Shown piece after piece: positions 54,763 through 63,999 of a DNA stretch of 64,000 nt. Within the stretch, counting starts at the first letter, position 1; every line of letters starts with the position of its first letter. The position numbers and the translations under genes were made by a program. The DNA is from Bacteroidia bacterium. GTDB taxonomy: Bacteria > Bacteroidota > Bacteroidia > UKL13-3. The DNA is taken from positions 60,357 through 124,356 of the forward strand of contig JALONP010000006.1 of assembly GCA_025454875.1 (NCBI GenBank), in the 5' to 3' direction. The notes beneath the pieces were generated by a model. It saw only the letters and a program-made list of their open reading frames with translations, did no database searches and was not told where the DNA came from.

Positions 54763-56964
54763 CTAAATTATTTGATCAAGTAAATTTTGTGATTGTAACG
54801 ATTCATAAGTGCCCTGAGCAATTATCTTGCCTTCTTCCATCAATACCACTTTGTCACTCATTTTCATAATTGTAGGATCGGTGCTGATAATAAAGACTGC
54901 CCACTCATTTTCCTTTGAGAAAATTTCTTCTAGAATTTGTTGCTTTTCTTTTTTCTCTGCGTTGTAAAAGAACTCGTCAACAAGTAAAAGTTTTGGCTTT
55001 TGCACGAAGCTACGCGCAATCAGTATTTTCTGTTTTACGCTTTTGGATAAAATACTGCCACCTGCATGCAAGTGTGTTCGCATTCCTTTTTCAAGTGAAT
55101 TCACAAAATCAGTTAGTCCTGCTTTTTGTAATGCAGTTAAAATGGTAGGCAAACTGTACTCTTTACCTAACGTAACATTTTGTTCAATGGTTCCTTCAAA
55201 AATCTCTTGATCGCTTAAGTTATCTGCAATCAACTTGCGGTAGTAGTTAATATTTACCTCCTTTAGTGGCAAACCGTTTACCAATACCTGACCTGAATAG
55301 GTGCTTACCAAGCCCGAAACAACCTTAGCAAGTGTGGTTTTGCCCGACCCATTGTATCCGGTAATACACACATTCTCACGATCACTAATGGTTAGGTTTA
55401 TTCCACTCAATGCACGCTTTTTCTTGCCGTCATATTCATATGAAACATCTTTTAACACTAACGAGAACGGTTCATTCGAATCAGGCAAGGTAATGCCTTC
55501 TGACGATTCGAGTGGCAAGTCGGTTACGTGGCCAACTTTATCAACTGCAGTGATTAAATCATATACACTTTCGAGTGTACTGATGAGTTTTTCAACTGAT
55601 GAAATCACCAATAAAATGATGACCTCGGCTGCAACAAATTGGCCTAAACTAATTTGCCTATTTACCACTAAAAAACCACCAAGTACAAGCAAGCCAGCTG
55701 TAATGAATACTTTAAATGCAATAATGGCTCTAAATTGCTTAACCAAAATGGCAAAGTGCTTTTTGCGGTATTGGAGGTAATTGGTTACCAAACTATCGAG
55801 TTTTTGCATTGGCAATTGCGTATCGCCAGCTAATTTGAATGTGTTGAGTGAACGTGCAATCTCTTCAATCCAATAAGCCACTTTGAACTTGTATTTCGAA
55901 GTATTGATATCTGTTTCAATAGCTGAAGGTCCAGTGAAATAAAAAATCAATACAATTATCAATACCAAAACAATTCCGAAAAACACAAACAGTGGATGGT
56001 AAAATGCCAACAAAAGCAATCCAAACAAAATTTGCACACCGGCAGTGCTGATATCAATTAAAATTTTCGGCAATGATTTCTGAATAGTGAGGATATCGAA
56101 AAAACGATTCATCAGCTCAGGAGCGTAGGTATTGCTTAATGATTCAATTTTAATTCGTGGAATGCGGTAAGTAAACTCAAAAGCAGCTTTGGCAAACAAA
56201 CGTTGTTGCAAAATTTCAACCACGCTTAACTGCAATATTTGCAACCAGCCTGCAATTAAAGTAGCTACCACAACAAAAACCATTAACACAACAACCGAGT
56301 TTAAAAACAAACCACCTGAAATAAGACCAATAATAGCTTGAATACCGAGGGGGAGCGAAAGATTGACTAACCCCATCATAATTGCATAAAAATAGATATG
56401 GCTAATGTCTTTTTTCTCAGTGCGCATTAAGTGAAATACCCTTTGCACCGGAGACATGTGGTGATGATCACTCACGATAGATGGAATAGGAAATCCGCTA
56501 ATCACAATCACTTCATCGGCATGTTGACTAGCTTCTGTATGGTTTAACAATGTATGGGTTGCAGCATGTTTAGCGTCACACAAACGTTGCATCCACTCGT
56601 TATTGGTATGTGTTTGCACAACCGAATTTCCCAACGAAAACGATTGGATTTGTTGGTGATTTTGCTTTTGGTTGGCTGGTAAGATAAGTAAGGGGCTTAC
56701 TACCGAGGTGTTTTCGAATACAATTAATGGAAACGATAAATCGGTAAGTAACGCTGGTAGTTCTGTGCGTTTTACATATTGCAGCTTAAACACAAATCCA
56801 TTTGCATCACCAATATCACGCAACCTTTGGTAAAGTTCATCGATGGTATTGAGTAGCGGGGTATCGTATAATCTTACTTTTTCGGTAAATATAGCCTCAT
56901 TAACAGTTTTACCAGAGTACCTAATATAGGCTTTCGCCAGTTCAATCAATGTTTGGTATTGCAT
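54763..56964 (-). CDS. Type I secretion-like ABC transporter with degenerate ATPase motifs
   Basis: 733 residues from ATG 56964. The frame is open to a TTG at 57018, but that lies inside a -7 promoter box. Residues ~1-180 resemble a peptidase-like or accessory domain without a visible Cys/His site, then six TM helices (about 195-450) and an NBD: Walker A GYNGSGKTT is intact and Walker B LLLVDEF keeps Asp-Glu, but the signature LSGGQ reads LSKSV and the H-loop His is missing (IISTDPT). ATP turnover may rely on a special arrangement or be slow. Heads the ABC-HlyD-TolC operon. No obvious secreted substrate lies nearby. Confidence 0.9.
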   Translation of the reverse strand: MQYQTLIELAKAYIRYSGKTVNEAIFTEKVRLYDTPLLNTIDELYQRLRDIGDANGFVFKLQYVKRTELPALLTDLSFPLIVFENTSVVSPLLILPANQKQNHQQIQSFSLGNSVVQTHTNNEWMQRLCDAKHAATHTLLNHTEASQHADEVIVISGFPIPSIVSDHHHMSPVQRVFHLMRTEKKDISHIYFYAIMMGLVNLSLPLGIQAIIGLISGGLFLNSVVVLMVFVVVATLIAGWLQILQLSVVEILQQRLFAKAAFEFTYRIPRIKIESLSNTYAPELMNRFFDILTIQKSLPKILIDISTAGVQILFGLLLLAFYHPLFVFFGIVLVLIIVLIFYFTGPSAIETDINTSKYKFKVAYWIEEIARSLNTFKLAGDTQLPMQKLDSLVTNYLQYRKKHFAILVKQFRAIIAFKVFITAGLLVLGGFLVVNRQISLGQFVAAEVIILLVISSVEKLISTLESVYDLITAVDKVGHVTDLPLESSEGITLPDSNEPFSLVLKDVSYEYDGKKKRALSGINLTISDRENVCITGYNGSGKTTLAKVVSGLVSTYSGQVLVNGLPLKEVNINYYRKLIADNLSDQEIFEGTIEQNVTLGKEYSLPTILTALQKAGLTDFVNSLEKGMRTHLHAGGSILSKSVKQKILIARSFVQKPKLLLVDEFFYNAEKKEKQQILEEIFSKENEWAVFIISTDPTIMKMSDKVVLMEEGKIIAQGTYESLQSQNLLDQII

Positions 56965-57015
56965 CTGCGTGTTTAACAAATATTGCACAATATAGTTTAA
57001 TTCTAAATTGCGGCA

Positions 57016-57023
57016 CAAAAGTA
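57016..57023 (-). promoter_or_regulatory. -7 promoter box of the ABC-HlyD-TolC operon
   Basis: TACTTTTG on the minus strand matches TAnnTTTG exactly. It includes the upstream TTG that would otherwise be taken as the ABC start, which supports the ATG at 56964. Confidence 0.5.
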
Positions 57024-57119
57024 TGCCTAAAAATAGCCAATTGGTTGTGTATGGATAAAATCAATAATAATTGACTTTCAGGTTATTAAATAATTATTTT
57101 TTTAGGATGAAGAATCGGT

Positions 57120-57127
57120 TAAATTTG
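57120..57127 (+). promoter_or_regulatory. -7 promoter box of pckA
   Basis: TAAATTTG matches TAnnTTTG exactly and lies 31 bp before the pckA ATG. It is preceded by a T-rich stretch (57094-57103) but no clear TTG -33 element. Confidence 0.5.
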
Positions 57128-57158
57128 TCACCCTATCAATTAACGTAAACCACTGAAT

Positions 57159-58754
57159 ATGACAACCAAAGCGATTGCAGAAACCCTTCTTGGAAAGGCT
57201 GCTCAAGCGTATGTAAACTTAACCCCAGACGAACTTGTTCAACACGCCCTGCAAAACAACGAAGGTGTGTTAACCGATACGGGCGCTTTAATGGCTGATA
57301 CCGGAGAATTTACCGGGCGCTCACCTAAAGATAAGTTTTGTGTAAAAGACGCCAAAACAGAACAAACAGTATGGTGGGGTGAAGTAAACCAACCCTTCAG
57401 CAGCGAAAAATTTGGTAATTTGTTGGATAAAGTGGTGGCCCATTTTGCTGGTAAAAAAATGTATGTACGTGATGCTTATGCCTGCGCTGATCCGCGTTAC
57501 CGCTTAAACATACGTGTGTTTAATGAAACAGCTTACCACAACTTATTTTGCAACAACCTTTTTTTACGCCCAACCGCAGGCGAGTTACCTTCATTTGAAC
57601 CGGAATGGCTCATTATCAATGCGCCAAGTTTCAAAGCAGATGCTGCCGTTGATGGAACCCGTCAGCACAATTTCACCATGATTGATTTCACTCGTAAAAT
57701 CATTTTAATTGGCGGAAGTGCTTATACAGGAGAAATGAAAAAAGGAATCTTTACCGTATTAAATTATATCCTTCCACAAGAGCGTAATACGCTCAGCATG
57801 CACTGCTCGGCCAATATTGGTAAAAACGGGGATACTGCTATTTTTTTTGGATTATCAGGTACAGGAAAAACAACCCTTTCGGCTGATCCTGACCGTAAAT
57901 TAATTGGTGATGACGAACATGGATGGGCAGACGATAGTGTATTTAATTTTGAAGGCGGTTGTTATGCTAAATGCGTTGACTTAACTGCCGAAAAAGAACC
58001 ACAAATATTTAGCGCCATTAAATCAGGTGCGTTGTTAGAAAACACGCGGTTTATTCCGGGCACTACAACAGTTGATTATGCCAACATCAGTGTAACTGAA
58101 AATACCCGCGCTGCTTACCCATTACATCATATTGATAATATTGCAATCCCTTCTGTTGGAAAAGCACCTGAAAATATTTTCTTCTTAACAGCTGATGCGT
58201 TTGGTGTATTGCCTCCCATCTCAAAGCTGAATGTTGGGCAAGCGATGTATAGCTTTATCAGTGGTTATACAGCAAAAGTTGCAGGAACAGAAGCTGGTGT
58301 AACAGAGCCGCAAGCTACTTTTTCTGCTTGTTTTGGCAGGGTATTTTTACCTTTACATCCTGGTAAATATGCTGAAATGCTTGGAGCTAAACTTAAAGCA
58401 AATCCAAACATCAATGTTTGGTTAATTAATACTGGATGGACAGGTGGTGCTTACGGGGTTGGCTCGCGCATGAAACTAGCATACACCAGAGCAATGATTA
58501 CTGCTGCGTTAAATGGTGAACTGAATAATGTAACATTTGAAGCGCATCCTGTTTTTGGTTATGCAATGCCAACCTCTTGCCCTAATGTTCCTGCTAATTT
58601 ACTCAACCCACGCAATACTTGGGCTGATCCACTTGCCTACGATGCACAAGCCAACAAACTCGCAAATATGTTTGTGAAAAACTTTGAGCAATATGCTGCT
58701 GGCGTGAGCAATGAAATTATTGCTGCCGCACCTAAAGCAACCATGCAAGCTTAA
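57159..58754 (+). CDS. pckA: Phosphoenolpyruvate carboxykinase (ATP)
   Basis: 531 residues, normal length. The motifs are intact: FTGRSPKDKFCVKD at the N-terminus (substrate Arg), HCSANIG, the kinase P-loop GLSGTGKTTLSADPDRKLIG followed by DDEHGW (metal-binding Asp), and ENTRAAYP. Converts oxaloacetate + ATP to phosphoenolpyruvate + CO2, the first step of gluconeogenesis, in the cytoplasm. Divergent from the ABC operon. A hairpin terminator follows at 58777. Confidence 0.98.
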   Translation: MTTKAIAETLLGKAAQAYVNLTPDELVQHALQNNEGVLTDTGALMADTGEFTGRSPKDKFCVKDAKTEQTVWWGEVNQPFSSEKFGNLLDKVVAHFAGKKMYVRDAYACADPRYRLNIRVFNETAYHNLFCNNLFLRPTAGELPSFEPEWLIINAPSFKADAAVDGTRQHNFTMIDFTRKIILIGGSAYTGEMKKGIFTVLNYILPQERNTLSMHCSANIGKNGDTAIFFGLSGTGKTTLSADPDRKLIGDDEHGWADDSVFNFEGGCYAKCVDLTAEKEPQIFSAIKSGALLENTRFIPGTTTVDYANISVTENTRAAYPLHHIDNIAIPSVGKAPENIFFLTADAFGVLPPISKLNVGQAMYSFISGYTAKVAGTEAGVTEPQATFSACFGRVFLPLHPGKYAEMLGAKLKANPNINVWLINTGWTGGAYGVGSRMKLAYTRAMITAALNGELNNVTFEAHPVFGYAMPTSCPNVPANLLNPRNTWADPLAYDAQANKLANMFVKNFEQYAAGVSNEIIAAAPKATMQA

Positions 58755-58776
58755 TACGCATGGTTCATTGAACTTG

Positions 58777-58810
58777 AAACAGCCGTTTCCACTTGGGAAC
58801 GGCTGTTTTA
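58777..58810 (+). terminator. Rho-independent terminator of pckA
   Basis: AACAGCCGTTTCC pairs with GGGAACGGCTGTT (stem ~12 bp with one wobble, loop ~5 nt) followed by TTTATTT, 22 bp after the pckA stop. Confidence 0.85.
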
Positions 58811-58933
58811 TTTAAAGCAGTTTGGTTCGTTTAATTGGACGTTTCATCTGGTTTGTTTTCTGCTTCGGTAATCATCTAAGTTAAAATACCGCTTACGTAA
58901 TTGACTTTTGCCCTCAGATTATCAAACAAAACA

Positions 58934-61351
58934 ATGAAACAACTCATTCACCTACTAACCGCAATTGAGCGTTCAGCGCTTCGCAGTATCGAAGTGCTGG
59001 TAAAAAGCATGATGTTATTGTTGCTCACTGTTTCAGCAGTGTTTGCACAAACAACACAAACTGTCAGGGGAACAGTAGTAGACCGCGAAAGCAAACAACC
59101 TTTACCAGGCGCAACCGTTAGCATCCAAAATGGAGACGGTGTATTGGGTAGCGCAACAGATGTAAATGGCCAATTTGCCATTGCCAATGTACCTGTTGGT
59201 CGCAAAACAGTAAAGGTAACCTATATTGGATACGAAACGCTTGAATACCCTGATATCATTGTTACTGCAGGCAAAGAAGTAGTACTAACCTTATCACTTG
59301 TAGAGGCAATTAATACCATGCAAGATGTGGTGATTACCTACGACAGAAAAAAAGATCCAACAGTTACCAATAATGAAATGGCTACCGTAAGTTCGAGGAG
59401 TTTTAACCCAGATGATACCAAAAAATATGCTGGTGCCTTGGGTGATCCAAGTAGAATGGCCTCGAACTTTGCTGGTGTGGTTTCCGGTAACGATAGCCGT
59501 AACGATATTGTGGTAAGAGGCAACTCGCCAAATGCCATGTTGTGGCAGCTTGAAGGTGTAAATATTCCCAACCCTAATCATTTTGGTGGAAGCTTTAACA
59601 CTGGAGGGCCAGTAAGCATGCTCAATGCAAACAATATAGCCAAAAGCGATTTTTTCACAAGTGCATTCCCAGCCCAGTATGGCAACGCGAATGGTGGGGT
59701 ATTCGATTTACAATTACGTGAAGGAAACAACCAAAAAAGAGAATACATTACCCAAGTTGGTTTTAATGGATTTGAGCTGGGTGCAGAAGGCCCGTTCTCA
59801 CAAAAGTCAAAAGCATCTTTTTTGTTCAATTACAGATATTCAACCTTGGGTCTCATGCAAGCGGTTGGGGTAAATGTTGGTACAGGAGCCGCTACCCCGC
59901 TTTACCAGGATCTTAACTTTAAAATCACGTTACCTAATAACAAAAAAGGAAAACTCACCATTTGGGGGTTGGGCGGTGTTAGTGCTATTGATTTATTAGG
60001 AAAGGATGTGGATACTACAGACATTAACTTTTATGGTTCGCGTGATCAAAATACATTACCAAGGTACCGAAGCGGTGTGCTTGGTGTGAGCTATGAACAA
60101 GCCTTGGGCAAACAAACATGGTCAAAATTTACCCTAGCTGCAAGCTACAGTGCAAATGAGTACACAACAGATAGCATTGCTTACCCCGCTGAAACACTCA
60201 CTCGAAAAGCACAAGGTAATTTTAGTGATACCAAATATTCGGCTGTATGGCAACTCACCCATAAGGTAAATGCAAAAATTTCGTTGCATGCGGGTGCTAA
60301 TTATGATTACACATTGTTTGATTACTTTAACAAGGATGTATTTGCTGCCGGTACAATTGATTCAGTAAGGGTCAACCAATCAGGCAATGTACAATTGGCG
60401 CAAGCTTATGGTCAAGTAAAATACCGCATCAATGCGCGCTTTACTGCCAATGTAGGTTTACATACACAATACCTAAACACTAACAACCAATTTGTACTTG
60501 AGCCAAGAGGCGGACTTAAATACGCACTCAATGCCAAATCATCGCTTAATGTGGGTTATGGATTGCACCACCAAACTATGCCCATTTACAATATGTTTGT
60601 GCTCGATTCGAAAGGAAATACCTCCAACAAATCGTTGCAATTTATGCGGAGTAACCATTTGGTATTGGGTTACGAAAACCAACTCAATGCAAACTGGCGT
60701 TTAAAAGCTGAAGCCTACTACCAATACCTTGATCAAATTCCTGTTCACCGATTTGCCTCATCTTATTCCACTCTTAATATTGGATCTGCATTTGAACCGA
60801 GTGATGAAAGTAATTTGGTAAATGCGGGTACAGGCGAAAATATTGGAGTGGAGTTAACATTGGAACGCTACTTTAACAACCAATTTTATGTACTGGCTAC
60901 AGGTTCTGTATTCGAAAGTAGCTATAAGGGAAGTGATGGGGTAAAACGCAACACTGCCTTTAACACCCAATATGCAGCCAATATTCTTGGAGGAAAAGAA
61001 TTTAAGCTCAGCAAAAAAGGAGATATCCTTTACATTAATATCAAACTTACCACCGTTGGAGGCAGATACTTTACACCCATTAACCTTACAGCTTCACAAG
61101 CAGCCCAAGTGGCAGTTTATGACCAATCAAAAGCCTTTAGCGAAAAGCAACCTGCATATTTTAGAACAGACGTAAAGATAGGTTGGAGGAGAGATTTTAA
61201 AAGAAGTTCGATGGAGTTTGCCGTGGATTTTCAAAACATCACAAACCACCAAAATATTTTTAGCCAAGGTTATAACCCTTATAACAACACCATTTCATAT
61301 GAGTATCAACAAGGATTTTTTCCGGTACCCATGTTTAGATATACGTTTTAA
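58934..61351 (+). CDS. TonB-dependent receptor with carboxypeptidase-regulatory N-domain
   Basis: 805 residues from ATG 58934; an upstream in-frame ATG (58901) adds 11 residues. Signal peptide ends SAVFAQ after a long n-region. A CarboxypepD_reg-like domain (VRGTVVDRESKQPLPGATVS, about 45-130) is followed by a plug (VRGNSPNAMLWQLEGVNIPN, about 195-215) and a 22-stranded barrel ending FFPVPMFRYTF. There is no SusD partner next to it, so an iron/cofactor or peptide substrate is as likely as a glycan. A hairpin lies in its first codons (58974-58999). Followed 32 bp later by a LytS-type kinase. Confidence 0.93.
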   Translation: MKQLIHLLTAIERSALRSIEVLVKSMMLLLLTVSAVFAQTTQTVRGTVVDRESKQPLPGATVSIQNGDGVLGSATDVNGQFAIANVPVGRKTVKVTYIGYETLEYPDIIVTAGKEVVLTLSLVEAINTMQDVVITYDRKKDPTVTNNEMATVSSRSFNPDDTKKYAGALGDPSRMASNFAGVVSGNDSRNDIVVRGNSPNAMLWQLEGVNIPNPNHFGGSFNTGGPVSMLNANNIAKSDFFTSAFPAQYGNANGGVFDLQLREGNNQKREYITQVGFNGFELGAEGPFSQKSKASFLFNYRYSTLGLMQAVGVNVGTGAATPLYQDLNFKITLPNNKKGKLTIWGLGGVSAIDLLGKDVDTTDINFYGSRDQNTLPRYRSGVLGVSYEQALGKQTWSKFTLAASYSANEYTTDSIAYPAETLTRKAQGNFSDTKYSAVWQLTHKVNAKISLHAGANYDYTLFDYFNKDVFAAGTIDSVRVNQSGNVQLAQAYGQVKYRINARFTANVGLHTQYLNTNNQFVLEPRGGLKYALNAKSSLNVGYGLHHQTMPIYNMFVLDSKGNTSNKSLQFMRSNHLVLGYENQLNANWRLKAEAYYQYLDQIPVHRFASSYSTLNIGSAFEPSDESNLVNAGTGENIGVELTLERYFNNQFYVLATGSVFESSYKGSDGVKRNTAFNTQYAANILGGKEFKLSKKGDILYINIKLTTVGGRYFTPINLTASQAAQVAVYDQSKAFSEKQPAYFRTDVKIGWRRDFKRSSMEFAVDFQNITNHQNIFSQGYNPYNNTISYEYQQGFFPVPMFRYTF

Positions 61352-61383
61352 TTGTAACTTACACCAATCAAATTTGCAAACCA

Positions 61384-62433
61384 TTGCCTATACTAACCAA
61401 TCAATACAAATCAAGCCCTGGCTTATTAAACCCCAAAGACCTACTGATTCGACATTTAATCATTGTTGTGTTGGCAGTGTTGTTTGGCAGTATGGGTAGA
61501 TGGGACGAGCCAATTGACATTATTCGCAAAAATGTTTTCTCTACATTTATCAATATTGCATTAATCTGGAATGGAAATATTTTATTGATTGATATTGTTG
61601 ATCGATTGCTCACTTGGGAAAAAAACCTAAGGATTAAATTAATCACTTCTGGCATCATTGCACTTTGCTGGCCTATTTTAGTCAATATTGCTTTTAACCA
61701 TTGGATTTTCCCAATCATTCATGGTATGCCTTGTGATTTAGAAGCTAAAGAAAATACCATTTACCTAATCATGAGCGTGGTGATAACCTTGTTTATTAAT
61801 ACCATCTTCATCAGTGTAGCATTTTTTAAATTTTGGAGATCTACAATCAAAGAAGCCGAAGAACTCAAACGGGAGAGTATTACGGCAGAGTTTGCAACGT
61901 TAAAAAATCAAATTAATCCGCACTTTTTATTCAATTCATTAAACACGCTTTCAAGTTTAATTGACGAAAGTCCAAATTTGGCCAATCAGTTTGTTCAAAA
62001 GCTTTCTACTGTATATCGTTATGTACTTACCCAAAAAGACAAAGAACTGGTAACCCTGGCCGAAGAACTTAGTTTTGTGCAGTCGTATATTTACTTAAAT
62101 CAAATTCGTTTTGCATCTAACTTAGTTGTGCATATTGATGTACCACCCGCATGCTTGCAACGAAAAGTAGTTACCCTATCGCTCCAAATTTTAATTGAAA
62201 ATTGCATTAAACACAATATCATATCAGCCGAAAAACCACTGCATATTACCATTCACGCAGAATCAAACACCGTAACAGTTACGAACTCGCTTCAACGCAA
62301 AAAAACAGAAACCAATAGCAATGGTATTGGCTTAAACAATATTGTACACCGTTATAGTTTAATTACAAATGCTCCCGTGCGCATTGACGAAACCAATGAA
62401 CAATTTATTGTTGAACTTCCTTTAATCGAATAA
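61384..62433 (+). CDS. LytS-type sensor histidine kinase (His_kinase family)
   Basis: 349 residues, start TTG 61384. Four TM helices (about 22-42, 53-75, 92-118, 127-152), then the phosphoacceptor NQINPHFLFNSLNTLSSLID (His ~180) and ATPase motifs IENCIKHNI and GIGLNNIVHRY. Pairs with the LytTR regulator that starts 2 bp later. No separate sensor domain, so the signal is probably membrane-linked. The short gap to the TonB receptor suggests one transcript. Confidence 0.93.
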   Translation: MPILTNQYKSSPGLLNPKDLLIRHLIIVVLAVLFGSMGRWDEPIDIIRKNVFSTFINIALIWNGNILLIDIVDRLLTWEKNLRIKLITSGIIALCWPILVNIAFNHWIFPIIHGMPCDLEAKENTIYLIMSVVITLFINTIFISVAFFKFWRSTIKEAEELKRESITAEFATLKNQINPHFLFNSLNTLSSLIDESPNLANQFVQKLSTVYRYVLTQKDKELVTLAEELSFVQSYIYLNQIRFASNLVVHIDVPPACLQRKVVTLSLQILIENCIKHNIISAEKPLHITIHAESNTVTVTNSLQRKKTETNSNGIGLNNIVHRYSLITNAPVRIDETNEQFIVELPLIE

Positions 62434-62435
62434 CC

Positions 62436-63194
62436 ATGCGTATTGTCATTATTGAAGATGAAAAACCAGCCTTAAACCGTATTCAAAAACTCATTCAACA
62501 AATAGATGAATCGATTGAAGTGATTGCTACTTGCGACAGCATAGCAACAGCAGTTCAGTTTTTTGCGAAGCAACCAATAGTTGAGTTGGCATTAATGGAT
62601 ATTGAATTGGCCGATGGACAAAGTTTTGAAATTTTTAACCGCACAACTGTTAATTGCCCTGTTATTTTCACAACTGCTTATGACGATTTTGCACTCAAGG
62701 CATTTAAGTTAAACAGTATTGATTATTTACTCAAACCAATAGACCCGAAAGAACTTGAAGCGGCCCTAAACAAGTATAAACAATCACAGAAACCACAGCT
62801 TGATTATCCAGCGCACTTCTTGCACCTAATTGAAAAACTCAATCCAACACCTGTAGCATATAAATCGCGATTTCTTGTAAAAACAGGGACACGCATGGCG
62901 TCTATTCCAGTATCTGAAATAGCTTATTTTCATGCTTCAGAAAAAGTCGTTTACCTTCATACTGCACAACAAAAATGGCTAATCGACTTCACCCTCGAAA
63001 AACTCGTTGAGCTCGTTGACCCTTCCCTGTTTTTTTTACTGAACAGGCAGTTCCTTGCCAATATTCAAAGCATCAAACAAATTCACACTTATTTTAACGG
63101 TAAACTTAAACTTGACCTGCATCCTGCTCCTGCAGAAGAGGTAATTGTTAGCAAAGAAAAAGCATCCACACTTAAAGATTGGCTCAACCGTTAA
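62436..63194 (+). CDS. LytTR-family response regulator
   Basis: 252 residues. The receiver (1-118) has acidic residues in IIEDEKPA, the phosphoacceptor Asp in LALMDIELADGQ, Thr in VIFTTAYDDFA and Lys in DYLLKPID. The LytTR DNA-binding domain (about 148-250) has RFLVKTGTRMASIPVSEIAY and FLLNRQFLANIQSIKQI. Predicted to be phosphorylated by the kinase 2 bp upstream; targets unknown, the adjacent TonB receptor being a candidate. A shared bidirectional terminator follows. Confidence 0.94.
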   Translation: MRIVIIEDEKPALNRIQKLIQQIDESIEVIATCDSIATAVQFFAKQPIVELALMDIELADGQSFEIFNRTTVNCPVIFTTAYDDFALKAFKLNSIDYLLKPIDPKELEAALNKYKQSQKPQLDYPAHFLHLIEKLNPTPVAYKSRFLVKTGTRMASIPVSEIAYFHASEKVVYLHTAQQKWLIDFTLEKLVELVDPSLFFLLNRQFLANIQSIKQIHTYFNGKLKLDLHPAPAEEVIVSKEKASTLKDWLNR

Positions 63195-63198
63195 ACGA

Positions 63199-63232
63199 AA
63201 CAAGCCGACTGATACATTTCAATCGGCTTGTT
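63199..63232. terminator. Bidirectional terminator between convergent genes
   Basis: AACAAGCCGA (63199-63208) pairs with TCGGCTTGTT (63223-63232), a 10-bp perfect stem with 14-nt loop, placed 5 bp after the LytTR stop and 20 bp before the stop of the T9SS gene on the other strand. Confidence 0.75.
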
Positions 63233-63252
63233 CAATCAGTTGAGTAAATAGA

Positions 63253-63999
63253 TTATTGCTTCGTTATTTTATCAGTGTATGCGTTTCCTTTTACATCTTC
63301 AATATACAACATGTATATACCAGTATTGAGTTTGCTTAAATCAATCTCTGCATTGGTATTCATTTCAGTATTGGTTAATACAACTCTTCCTAGTAAATCA
63401 ACCAATTTAATGCTTTTGATTTCTACGTTTGTTTTTGATGAAATAGTAAACTTGCCATTAGTTGGATTTGGATAAATACTAAAAGGACCTGCTTCACTTG
63501 TTACTTCTTCAACACTAATTACCGTTTCTACATCTATGTACCTGTAAGTAAATTCAGATACATTACCCGAAGGATCTGTTACCCAAATGGAAATAACTTG
63601 AAACCCTGGTTTGCTTTCATCAAACTTGCTATAATCGATTCTGAGATATGTTGATTTCTTTAAGGTATCTTCTGAATAATAATTATCGGTGATTTTAATC
63701 GCTTCTAGGTTTTCAACATAGGGCGTAAATCTAACATGCTTAATCGGGTTCGGCCCGCTGATACTGATTTGTGGTGCAATGCGGTCAACCACCCTTACTA
63801 ATCGGGTTACTGAACTTTGGTTACCTGCCCCATCTGTGGCTGTATAAGTTATTGGGTACTCGCCCAACTCTCCCGTTAACACCGAACCACTCGTGGTTAC
63901 GATCACACTCGGATAATAATTATCACTCGCATCTACCCATGGATCATTCAGCGGGGTATTCACATCCACCACCAATGGATTCTCACCCCTTAATCGTAT
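63253..63999 (-). CDS. T9SS type A sorting domain-containing protein (C-terminal part)
   Basis: The frame runs off the right edge, so at least 248 C-terminal residues are seen. The TTG at 63975 is internal. Residues give a DUF5011/HYR-like immunoglobulin repeat (GEYPITYTATDGAGNQSSVT), a second unit (QVISIWVTDPSGNVSEFTYR) and a T9SS type A tail (FSIYPNPTNGKFTISSKTN, DLSKLNTGIYMLYI). Surface or secreted protein; the N-terminal domains lie outside the window. Confidence 0.88.
   Translation of the reverse strand: MRLRGENPLVVDVNTPLNDPWVDASDNYYPSVIVTTSGSVLTGELGEYPITYTATDGAGNQSSVTRLVRVVDRIAPQISISGPNPIKHVRFTPYVENLEAIKITDNYYSEDTLKKSTYLRIDYSKFDESKPGFQVISIWVTDPSGNVSEFTYRYIDVETVISVEEVTSEAGPFSIYPNPTNGKFTISSKTNVEIKSIKLVDLLGRVVLTNTEMNTNAEIDLSKLNTGIYMLYIEDVKGNAYTDKITKQ

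Noticed and set aside
56965..57018. TTG start of the ABC transporter at 57018
   Set aside because: It overlaps an exact TAnnTTTG promoter box on the same strand, so transcription would start downstream of it; ATG 56964 is preferred.
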